DNA of 45,604 bases. Source: Pseudonocardiales bacterium (GTDB lineage Bacteria > Actinomycetota > Actinomycetes > Mycobacteriales > Jatrophihabitantaceae). The DNA lies in contig JAVEEN010000028.1 of assembly GCA_030840445.1 (NCBI GenBank), forward strand, positions 1-45,604. The letters are read 5' to 3'. Position 1 is the stretch's first letter. Every line of letters begins with the position of its first letter. The notes under the pieces were generated by a model. That model made no database searches and had not been told where the DNA came from. It saw only the letters and a program-made list of their open reading frames with translations. The position numbers were made by a program, and so were the translations under genes. Positions 25,086 to 30,979 of this stretch are shown here, one piece after another.

Positions 25086-25841
25086 GTGACCGTGCCCGTG
25101 ACAGCGCCCCCGCTCCGGCGGCCGGTGATCTTCGATCAGCTGTGGTGCGACCTCACATTCCTGCACTGGCCGGTCGACCCGGAGCAGGTCGCACCGTTCT
25201 TCCCGCCCGGCACCCGTCCAGATGTCTTCGAGGGCCGTACCTATGTCGGGCTGGTGCCTTTCCGGATGCGGCGGGCCGGGCCTGGACCGCGGTGGCCTAT
25301 CCCCTACTTCGGCTCGTTCCTCGAGGTCAATGTCCGGTTGTACTCGGTGGACGAGCAGGACCGGCACGGCGTGGTGTTCCGTTCCCTGGATGCCGATCGG
25401 TTCGCGGTGGTGGCCGCCGCGCGGTGGGGCATGCGGGTGCCGTACGTGTGGTCCGAGATTTACGCCGACGAATACCGCCCGGTCGCGTCGGAGACCTTCC
25501 CGGTGCTGGATCAAGGGACCGTCCGGCACTACGGCGTCCGGCGGCGATTTCCCGGACCGGGACCGCGCAGCGATATCTTGGTGACGATCGGCCCGCCGGT
25601 TTCACCAACCGCGCTGGAGGTGTTTCTGACCGCTCGTTGGGGTATGCATTCGGCTTTCGCTGCCAAGGGATTCTGGACTCCCAACGAGCACGGACCGTGG
25701 CCGCTGCATGAGGCGAGCCTGGAGCGCCTGGATGACACGCTCGTCTCGGCGGCCGGCGTGCATCCCACCGGCAATCCGCTCCGGCCGTTGTGGAGTCCGG
25801 GTGTGCATGCCCGGTTCGGACGTCCGGTACGGGTTGGTTGA
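25086..25841 (+). CDS. DUF2071 (YqjF-like) family protein
   Basis: 251 residues if begun at GTG 25086; the frame is open from TTG 25029, but that start lies 2 nt from the divergent kinase start and leaves no promoter room. Family features: QLWCDLTFLHWPVDPEQVAPFFPPG at the start, VGLVPFRMR, LEVNVRLY, and a C-terminal FLTARWGMHSA with PWPLHEA. DUF2071 proteins share an acetoacetate-decarboxylase-like barrel and have no assigned reaction. The start choice is uncertain. Confidence 0.85.
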   Translation: MTVPVTAPPLRRPVIFDQLWCDLTFLHWPVDPEQVAPFFPPGTRPDVFEGRTYVGLVPFRMRRAGPGPRWPIPYFGSFLEVNVRLYSVDEQDRHGVVFRSLDADRFAVVAAARWGMRVPYVWSEIYADEYRPVASETFPVLDQGTVRHYGVRRRFPGPGPRSDILVTIGPPVSPTALEVFLTARWGMHSAFAAKGFWTPNEHGPWPLHEASLERLDDTLVSAAGVHPTGNPLRPLWSPGVHARFGRPVRVG

Positions 25842-25849
25842 TGCTCTTA

Positions 25850-25898
25850 CTCGTCAAAGACCATTGACGAGCGCCCATCGTCAATCTAGTTTGACGGT
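25850..25898 (+). promoter_or_regulatory. Leaderless promoter covered by two CGTCAA-N6-TTGACG operators
   Basis: Dyad 1: CTCGTCAA (25850-25857), 6-nt spacer, TTGACGAG (25864-25871), perfect over 8 bp. Dyad 2: CGTCAA (25879-25884), 6-nt spacer, TTGACG (25891-25896). The shared core is CGTCAA-N6-TTGACG, centres 27 bp apart. TTGACG at 25864-25869 and TAGTTT at 25887-25892 form -35 and -10 boxes 17 nt apart; transcription should then start at or next to the GTG at 25899. A protein bound to either dyad would cover a promoter box. Confidence 0.7.
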
Positions 25899-26135
25899 GT
25901 GAGTGGAGCAGTGTCACAGGGCAGCCAGATGGTGGAGGCCGCAGCAGACCCGGATCCGGCGACCGGCCTGGCCGCCGTGGCGGCGCTGCGCGGGCTGGTG
26001 GAAGTGCTCGAGCAGTTGCAGGTCGACAACGCCCGCGCCCAGGGCTGGTCCTGGCGCGATATCGCCCGCGTGCTCGGGGTGAGCAAGCAGGCCATGCACT
26101 ACAAACACGCCGGCCGGCTGCGCGGGGGGCACTGA
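25899..26135 (+). CDS. Small helix-turn-helix protein paired with a Clp-N-domain gene
   Basis: 78 residues from GTG 25899; there is no ribosome site and the promoter places the mRNA 5' end at this GTG, so translation is probably leaderless. A helical N-terminus (GLAAVAALRGLVEVLEQLQ) precedes a helix-turn-helix, WSWRDIARVLGVSKQAMHYKH, about 50-70. Its stop and the next gene's start share one base (TGATG). Two-gene units of a small HTH protein and a Clp N-domain protein recur in actinomycetes, with unknown role. The twin operator upstream is probably its own binding site. Confidence 0.85.
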   Translation: MSGAVSQGSQMVEAAADPDPATGLAAVAALRGLVEVLEQLQVDNARAQGWSWRDIARVLGVSKQAMHYKHAGRLRGGH

Positions 26136-26803
26136 TGGCCAAGATGGCGCAGCGTCCAGCACCGGCCAGCCGACAGATCCTGCTACTGGCCGAGATCGAA
26201 CGCCGCCGCCTGCGTCATCCCTATCTCGGCGCCGAACACCTGCTGCTCGCGGTCCTCGCGCATGCCTCGAACCCGGCGGCAACGATGCTCATCGCGCACG
26301 GCCTGGAGCTGGCCACGGCGCGAGCGCAGATCGCGCGCATCGTGACAGAGTCCGGCCCGGTGGTGCGCGACGACGCTGATCTGCTGCGCGACCTCGGCGT
26401 CGACGTAGGGCAGATGCGACGGCAGCTGGAATCGACGTTCGGCACGCTGGCGGTTCACGAAGCGGCCCGGCAAGTTCGTCGCCGTCCCCGGTGGCGCGGC
26501 CGAGCCCAGCACAGCCCGCTGTGCGGGCCGCCGTACCTGATCAAACGCGCGCAATTCATCGCGTGCACCACTGCCGCCAAACGCCGGGACGCTGAAATCC
26601 GCCCCGAGCACCTGCTCTACGGCGTGCTGGTCGTCGCGCGGGACGCGCTCGGCACTGGGCTGGGGCGCCGCGGCCGCCGAGAGCTGAGCCGCCTAGGCCT
26701 GCGCGGTGGAGCGCCGCACCCGGTCCAGTTGCTGCTGGCTGCGCACGGAATCGACCTCGACCGTCTCCGCGATGAACTGCTCGCCGATGCGGCGGCGACC
26801 TGA
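26135..26803 (+). CDS. Clp N-terminal-domain protein without ATPase domains
   Basis: 222 residues from ATG 26135, with GGGGGG 5 nt upstream. Two helical halves resemble the repeat of the ClpA/ClpC N-domain: RQILLLAEIERRRLRHPYLG-AEHLLLAVL (about 13-43) and AQFIACTTAAKRRDAEIRPEHLLYGVL (about 136-165), the second with LLLAAHGIDLDRLRDELLAD at its end. There is no Walker motif, so it is not a Clp ATPase. It could act as an adaptor, inhibitor or sensor for a Clp machine. Co-transcribed with the HTH gene; hairpins follow its stop. Confidence 0.83.
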   Translation: MAKMAQRPAPASRQILLLAEIERRRLRHPYLGAEHLLLAVLAHASNPAATMLIAHGLELATARAQIARIVTESGPVVRDDADLLRDLGVDVGQMRRQLESTFGTLAVHEAARQVRRRPRWRGRAQHSPLCGPPYLIKRAQFIACTTAAKRRDAEIRPEHLLYGVLVVARDALGTGLGRRGRRELSRLGLRGGAPHPVQLLLAAHGIDLDRLRDELLADAAAT

Positions 26804-26826
26804 CCGACGCCCTTTTTGGTGGTCAA

Positions 26827-26864
26827 CTCGCGTTTTCCCGTGCCTGGGGCCCCAGAAACGCGAG
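26827..26864 (+). terminator. Hairpin after the clpN-like gene with a nested palindrome
   Basis: CTCGCGTTT (26827-26835) pairs with AAACGCGAG (26856-26864), 9 bp perfect, starting 24 nt after the stop. Inside the loop lies a second perfect palindrome, CTGGGGCCCCAG (26844-26855). No T-run follows on the plus strand, so this may be an intrinsic terminator of the non-canonical actinobacterial type or a protein site. Confidence 0.5.
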
Positions 26865-26880
26865 ATGATCACCAGATCGT

Positions 26881-26898
26881 TTGGCGGTGGCGGTGGGA
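26881..26898 (-). repeat. 18-nt copy of the tRNA-Ser(CGA) 3' end
   Basis: TTGGCGGTGGCGGTGGGA is present here and at 26996-27013, where it is the 3' end of tRNA-Ser(CGA) plus four flanking bases. The copy covers discriminator, acceptor 3' strand and start of the T stem, in the same orientation. The 97 nt between the two copies (26899-26995) contain a short GGACCC/GGGTCC dyad and the bidirectional terminator. Confidence 0.7.
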
Positions 26899-26950
26899 AC
26901 CGTCGGACCCTCGTCCCTCGGGTCCTCCTCCCAAATCCCGTAGCACTGAT

Positions 26951-26996
26951 AACGAAAGGAAGGCCGCCCCAAGAGCAGGGCGACCTTCCTTTCGTT
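26951..26996. terminator. Strong bidirectional hairpin, 18-19 bp stem
   Basis: AACGAAAGGAAGG-C-CGCCC (26951-26969) pairs with GGGCG-A-CCTTCCTTTCGTT (26978-26996), with one mismatch. It begins 3 nt past the tRNA-Ser(CGA) 3' end, so it is the terminator of that gene on the minus strand and would also stop plus-strand transcription from the clpN side. Confidence 0.85.
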
Positions 26997-26998
26997 GG

Positions 26999-27084
26999 CG
27001 GTGGCGGTGGGATTTGAACCCACGGAGGTTTTTACCCTCACACGATTTCGAGTCGTGCTCCTTCGGCCGCTCGGACACGCCACC
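26999..27084 (-). tRNA. tRNA-Ser (anticodon CGA)
   Basis: Acceptor GGTGGCG (27084-27078) pairs with CGCCACC (27006-27000); discriminator G; CCA not encoded. The anticodon stem CACGA/TCGTG closes a loop with CGA, D arm GTCCGAGCGGCC-type, a long variable arm, and T loop GTTCAAATC. Reads the UCG codon. Confidence 0.96.
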
Positions 27085-27100
27085 GCCGAAGACAATACCG

Positions 27101-27568
27101 TCAGCGGCGATCGGCGAAGAAATCGGTAAGAAGCTGCGCGCACTCGGCCTCGCGGACGCCGGCGATGACCTCCGGCCGGTGGTTGAGACGCCGATCCCGA
27201 ACCACGTCCCACAAGGACCCGACCGCGCCGGCCTTCGGGTCCCAGGCGCCGAAGACCAGTCGAGCGACCCGTGACAGGACCACGGCACCGGCACACATAG
27301 TGCACGGTTCGAGGGTGACGACCAGGGTGCAGCGGGCCAACTGCCAGTCGCCGAGGACTGAGCCCGCTCGGCGCAGCGCCACCACCTCTGCATGTGCCGT
27401 CGGGTCCGTACGGGCCTCGCGTTCGTTACGCCCCGACGCGATCAGGACGCCATCCGGGTCGAGCACCACCGCCCCGATCGGGACGTCGGCCGAACGCAGC
27501 GCCACCCGCGCCTCATGAAGTGCCGCGTCCATGGCCTCTTCCAACGCAGCGTCGAACGAGGCAGTCAC
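27101..27568 (-). CDS. tadA: tRNA adenosine(34) deaminase TadA
   Basis: 155 residues from GTG 27568, whose start overlaps the upstream stop as GTGA; the frame reaches 27613 but the extra part lies in that gene. TadA deaminates wobble adenosine 34 of tRNA-Arg(ACG) to inosine. Zinc and catalytic residues: H59 and E61 in PTAHAEVV, C89 and C92 in EPCTMC. The N-terminal helix and the CAGAVVLSRVARLVFGAWD stretch are typical. An internal ATG at residue 13 is less likely as start. The tadA/tyrA neighbourhood matches M. tuberculosis Rv3752c-Rv3754. Confidence 0.95.
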   Translation of the reverse strand: MTASFDAALEEAMDAALHEARVALRSADVPIGAVVLDPDGVLIASGRNEREARTDPTAHAEVVALRRAGSVLGDWQLARCTLVVTLEPCTMCAGAVVLSRVARLVFGAWDPKAGAVGSLWDVVRDRRLNHRPEVIAGVREAECAQLLTDFFADRR

Positions 27569-28077
27569 CCGCGGAGGGCTTCGAACTCGTCCAAGCAGCC
27601 GAGACGTTCGCACACCGACTCGATGAGATCGATGGGCAGCGTGCTCGGATGCACCGCCAGCTCGATGAGCTCGGGCGCTTTCAGCCCGAGGTCGGCAATC
27701 AGATCCGGGTCACCGAACGGAGCCGAGTCATGGGCCGCCAACCGGGCGGCGTCATCGACAAGTTCATCGTCGGAGAGCGGGTCGCCGCCTACCTCGCTCA
27801 GGCCGTCCAGAAACAGCGCAGCGAGCCGGTAATCGTCGGCCGCACGCCCGTTGGACAGGAATATTCGGACGACCTCGTCCTCATGGTCACCGACGGCATC
27901 ACAGCGAATGAGGACTGCGTACTCGTCGTCCTGCTCGATCGCCAGCACTCGGACCGGTTCATCGAAGTCGCGCAGCAGATCCAGCGCGTCGTCCACCGAG
28001 TCGCAGCCGTCCAGGTCGATCTCGTCCACCCGCCAGCCTCCCCGATCACCGAGCAGCGCGCATCCGAAACGGCTCAT
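27565..28077 (-). CDS. Second tRNA adenosine deaminase-associated family protein
   Basis: 170 residues, very acidic. It is laid out like its upstream neighbour: an N-terminal strand with FGCALLGDRGGWRVDEIDL, a middle strand RVLAIEQDDEYAVLIRCD, then VRIFLSNGRAADDYRLAALFLDGL and an acidic C-terminus with DPDLIADLGL. The pattern suggests a tandem paralogue of the TadA-associated family. It overlaps tadA by 4 nt, so the products are made together. Function is unknown; a role in TadA assembly or regulation is only inferred from context. Confidence 0.75.
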   Translation of the reverse strand: MSRFGCALLGDRGGWRVDEIDLDGCDSVDDALDLLRDFDEPVRVLAIEQDDEYAVLIRCDAVGDHEDEVVRIFLSNGRAADDYRLAALFLDGLSEVGGDPLSDDELVDDAARLAAHDSAPFGDPDLIADLGLKAPELIELAVHPSTLPIDLIESVCERLGCLDEFEALRG

Positions 28078-28084
28078 CTCGGTA

Positions 28085-28573
28085 CTACCGGGCCATCCGA
28101 CCGGTCGCGGCGAGGGCCTCGCGGAACTGCTGCTCGAGGCCGATCCGGCTGATCACGCTGTCCAGCATTTCGTCCGGGTAGGCGTCCAGGTCGTCGAGGA
28201 TCTGCTCCATCTCGTCCTCCGGCAACTCCAAGTCGGAGAACAGATCGAGCTCACCGATCGGCCAGACCTCGTCCAACTCGTCGTCCTCGGGCGGATCCTC
28301 ACCGAGCCGCTCCAGGACCTGTGCCGCGAGCGGGAACTCCACGGCAGCCGTGAGGTCCGACAGCAACAGGTCGATTCGGGCACCGTGCAACCGGGCGATC
28401 AGAAAGAATTCCTCATCGACACTGGCCACCACGAACGGGCCGCCCTCGGGAGGCTGCGCGCGTAACGCCGACAGCACCGATGCCAGGTCCTCCAGCATGG
28501 CCGGAGGCAAGGCTTCGCACCGCCAACGTCCGCTGTCACGAAATGCCGCGACGGCGAAACCACTCTGAGCCAT
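28085..28573 (-). CDS. tRNA adenosine deaminase-associated protein
   Basis: 162 residues, acidic, of the actinobacterial family regularly found beside tadA (TIGR03941 type). It starts AQSGFAVAAFRDSGRWR, followed by FVVASVDEEFFLIARLHGARIDLLLSDLTAAV and a C-terminal acidic run (LGEDPPEDDELDEVWPIG, then LPEDEMEQILDDLDAYPDEM). Seven bases separate its stop from the next gene. No catalytic motif is visible. First gene of the three-gene tadA transcript, divergent from tyrA. Confidence 0.85.
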   Translation of the reverse strand: MAQSGFAVAAFRDSGRWRCEALPPAMLEDLASVLSALRAQPPEGGPFVVASVDEEFFLIARLHGARIDLLLSDLTAAVEFPLAAQVLERLGEDPPEDDELDEVWPIGELDLFSDLELPEDEMEQILDDLDAYPDEMLDSVISRIGLEQQFREALAATGRMAR

Positions 28574-28721
28574 GGCCGATTGCCTCCGGCGCCCATCGTG
28601 CGGCGCGTTGTTGATGCCGTGTCGGATCGGTGGTGGATGGGATCGTATCGACGGATGTGGGCGTCCAGCTTAAATCTGTGCCCCACGATCCTGACACGGA
28701 CTGGCGTCAAGGCAAAGTCCA

Positions 28722-28743
28722 AGCCGGTAGCGCAGTACCGGCT
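28722..28743. promoter_or_regulatory. Dyad AGCCGGTA-N6-TACCGGCT in the 308-nt tadA/tyrA divergent gap
   Basis: A perfect 8-bp inverted repeat with 6-nt spacer lies 139 nt upstream of tyrA and 149 nt from the tadA-associated gene start. It may be an operator or a hairpin. The gap, 28574-28881, otherwise holds no frame with gene-like codon use and no RNA that I recognise; it must contain both promoters and a 5' leader of unknown length for tyrA. Confidence 0.45.
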
Positions 28744-28881
28744 CCGATGATCATGGTCCGGAGTAGGCCAGATCACGTCTACTCGTCGGTTCGTTCCTAT
28801 CGCGTGTCACTCCGGCTTCGGTTAGGTCACGCTGAGCGACTGAATGCCTTAATTCCCAGACCGCCCCGATAGGTTCGTCAG

Positions 28882-29964
28882 GTGCCTCGAACCTTCACCA
28901 GCATCGCCGTCCTCGGCCTCGGCCTGATCGGCGGTTCGGTGCTGCACGCCCTGTCGCGCAGCGGCTACCCGGTGATCGGGTTCGATCCTGACCCCGGTGA
29001 GTCCGGAGCCGCCCGCGGGGCCGGTTTCAAGGTCGCGCCGACGGCCGCCGACGCCGTCCGCGACGCCGATCTGGTCGTGTTGGCGATGCCGCTGCCCGAG
29101 CTGGACGACGCACTGCAGGCGATAACAGGGACGATCCGGCGCGATGCCGTCCTGACCGATGTCGGCACCCTCAAGGCCCCCGTCCTCGAACGGGTCCGGT
29201 CGCGGCTGCCCTGGGTGAGCTTCGTCGGCGGCCATCCGCTCGCCGGCACCGAGCAGTCGGGCTTCCTCGCGGCGGACGCGATGTTGTTCCGAGATGCTCC
29301 CTGGTCACTGATCCTCGAGGAGGACACCGACCTCGAATCTTGGCTGTCGCTGGCCATCCTGCTGTGCGATCTGGGCGCCAAACCGGTGCCGACGACGGCG
29401 GCCGAACAGGACACCGCGGTCGCTCGTGTGATCGGACTGCCGCACGTACTCGCCGAGGCCCTCGCACTGACCGGCCTGCACGGCGGCGAGCTGGGCCTGT
29501 CACTGGCCGCCGGCTCGTACATGTCGGGCAGCAGGGTCGCGCGCACCCGGCCGGAGCTGGTCGCCACCTGGTGCGACGGCAACGACGCCCTGGTCAGCGC
29601 CTTGGACGACGCGATCGCCTGGCTGCAATCGAGCCGGGATGCGCTTGCCGCCGGCGGGTCCATCATGCCGTTGGCCCGAGCCGGCCATCACGCCCGGATG
29701 GACTGGGAGCACCGAGCCTTCGTCCCGGTGGAGCTGGCCGCCGACGCAGAGTCGTTGCGGGCCCACGGCCGACTGGGTGGCTGGATCACCGCGGTGCTGG
29801 ACGACGCCCACCTGGCTGAGGCCAGCCACCGTGACCAGCGCGGCAGCGGTGGCCAGCTCCGGCTGCTCGGCATGCGTCCGGTCTCCGACATGGCCGGTTT
29901 CGCGCACGAGTTCAATGCCTCCAACGGCACCCGGAGCGACAATGCCGATCTTGGCGCCCTGTAG
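28882..29964 (+). CDS. tyrA: Prephenate dehydrogenase
   Basis: 360 residues from GTG 28882. It oxidatively decarboxylates prephenate to 4-hydroxyphenylpyruvate in tyrosine synthesis. N-terminal Rossmann domain with GLGLIGGS (12-19), D35 after the second strand favouring NAD, catalytic H118 in GGHPLAG, and an all-helical dimerisation domain. The C-terminal part (about 285-360) resembles an extra ACT-like extension but is not clear enough to name. No ribosome site is obvious before the GTG. Confidence 0.94.
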   Translation: MPRTFTSIAVLGLGLIGGSVLHALSRSGYPVIGFDPDPGESGAARGAGFKVAPTAADAVRDADLVVLAMPLPELDDALQAITGTIRRDAVLTDVGTLKAPVLERVRSRLPWVSFVGGHPLAGTEQSGFLAADAMLFRDAPWSLILEEDTDLESWLSLAILLCDLGAKPVPTTAAEQDTAVARVIGLPHVLAEALALTGLHGGELGLSLAAGSYMSGSRVARTRPELVATWCDGNDALVSALDDAIAWLQSSRDALAAGGSIMPLARAGHHARMDWEHRAFVPVELAADAESLRAHGRLGGWITAVLDDAHLAEASHRDQRGSGGQLRLLGMRPVSDMAGFAHEFNASNGTRSDNADLGAL

Positions 29965-30004
29965 CTATAAGTGACGAGCTACAAGTGACTAGCTACAAGT
30001 GACA
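29963..30004 (+). repeat. Three tandem 14-nt units, AGCTACAAGTGACT type
   Basis: AGCTATAAGTGACG (29963-29976), AGCTACAAGTGACT (29977-29990) and AGCTACAAGTGACA (29991-30004). The first unit overlaps the last two bases of the tyrA stop. TGA at 29972, 29986 and 30000 lies in three different frames. The asparaginase start is 9 nt downstream. Confidence 0.85.
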
Positions 30005-30012
30005 ATGACGCC

Positions 30013-30963
30013 GTGATCCGTTTACAGCCTGGCGTCCCACTCGTCGAGGTCGAACGCAGCGGGGTGGTCGAGTCCCTGCACTCCGGACACCTGGTGGTAC
30101 TCGGACCGGATGGCAGCACCCTGTTCGCCGCCGGCGATGTCGTCCAGCCCATCTTCGGGCGGTCCTCCCTGAAGCCGTTGCAAGCTGTGGGCCTGCTCCG
30201 TACCGGACTCGAACTGGACCCTCAGGACCTCGCCCTTGCCGCCGCCTCCCACTCCGGCTCGGCGGTGCACCGCGACCTGATCGCCGCCGGCTTGGAGGCT
30301 GCCGGGCTGACCGAACAGGATCTGGACTGCCCACCCGACCTGCCGCTGGGCGAGCCGGAGCGACGCAAGTACCTCGCCGCCGGCCTGTCAGAGACCCGGT
30401 TGGCGATGAACTGTTCAGGCAAGCACGCCGGCATGCTGCGGGCCTGCGTCCGCAACGGCTGGACCGTCTCGGGTTACCTGTCTGCGGGCCACCCCCTGCA
30501 GCGACAGCTCGCGGTGACCGTCGCCGACCTCACCGGCGACCAGGTTGCCGCGACCGGCGTGGACGGCTGCGGTGCGCCGCTGTTCGCCGTGAGCCTGACC
30601 GGATTGGCCCGCGGATTCAGCCGGATCGCCCGGGCCGGCAGCGGGCCGGAACGCCAGGTGGCCGATGCCATGCGCCGCCACCCGGAGCTGGTCGGCGGTG
30701 AAGGGCGCACTGCGACCCGGCTGATGCAGGGCGTCGTCGGCCTCATCGCGAAGGACGGTGCCGAGGGCGTATTCGCCGCCGCCCTACCCGACGGCGGGGC
30801 GCTAGCCCTGAAGATCGACGACGGGGCGGCACGGGCCGCCGATCGTGCCGTGACCGTCGGACTACGCCGCCTCGGGCTCGGCGGTGCGGTGCTGGACGCC
30901 CTGCAGTCCGAACCGATCCTTGGCGGCGGTTCGCCGGTCGGCGCCATCCACCCGGTCCGCTAG
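30013..30963 (+). CDS. Asparaginase, AnsA/PF06089-type
   Basis: 316 residues from GTG 30013. Members hydrolyse L-asparagine to aspartate and ammonia and are related to the penicillin-binding/beta-lactamase-type fold. Landmarks are VESLHSGHLVVL, IFGRSSLKPLQA, LAAASHSGS, CSGKHAGMLRAC, VDGCGAPLFAVSL and DGGALALKIDDGA. Length is normal. It follows tyrA after the 14-nt repeats and precedes the permease gene by 16 nt. It is not the AnsB-type enzyme. Confidence 0.9.
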   Translation: MIRLQPGVPLVEVERSGVVESLHSGHLVVLGPDGSTLFAAGDVVQPIFGRSSLKPLQAVGLLRTGLELDPQDLALAAASHSGSAVHRDLIAAGLEAAGLTEQDLDCPPDLPLGEPERRKYLAAGLSETRLAMNCSGKHAGMLRACVRNGWTVSGYLSAGHPLQRQLAVTVADLTGDQVAATGVDGCGAPLFAVSLTGLARGFSRIARAGSGPERQVADAMRRHPELVGGEGRTATRLMQGVVGLIAKDGAEGVFAAALPDGGALALKIDDGAARAADRAVTVGLRRLGLGGAVLDALQSEPILGGGSPVGAIHPVR

Positions 30964-30979
30964 AAGTAGCCTCCTCGCT

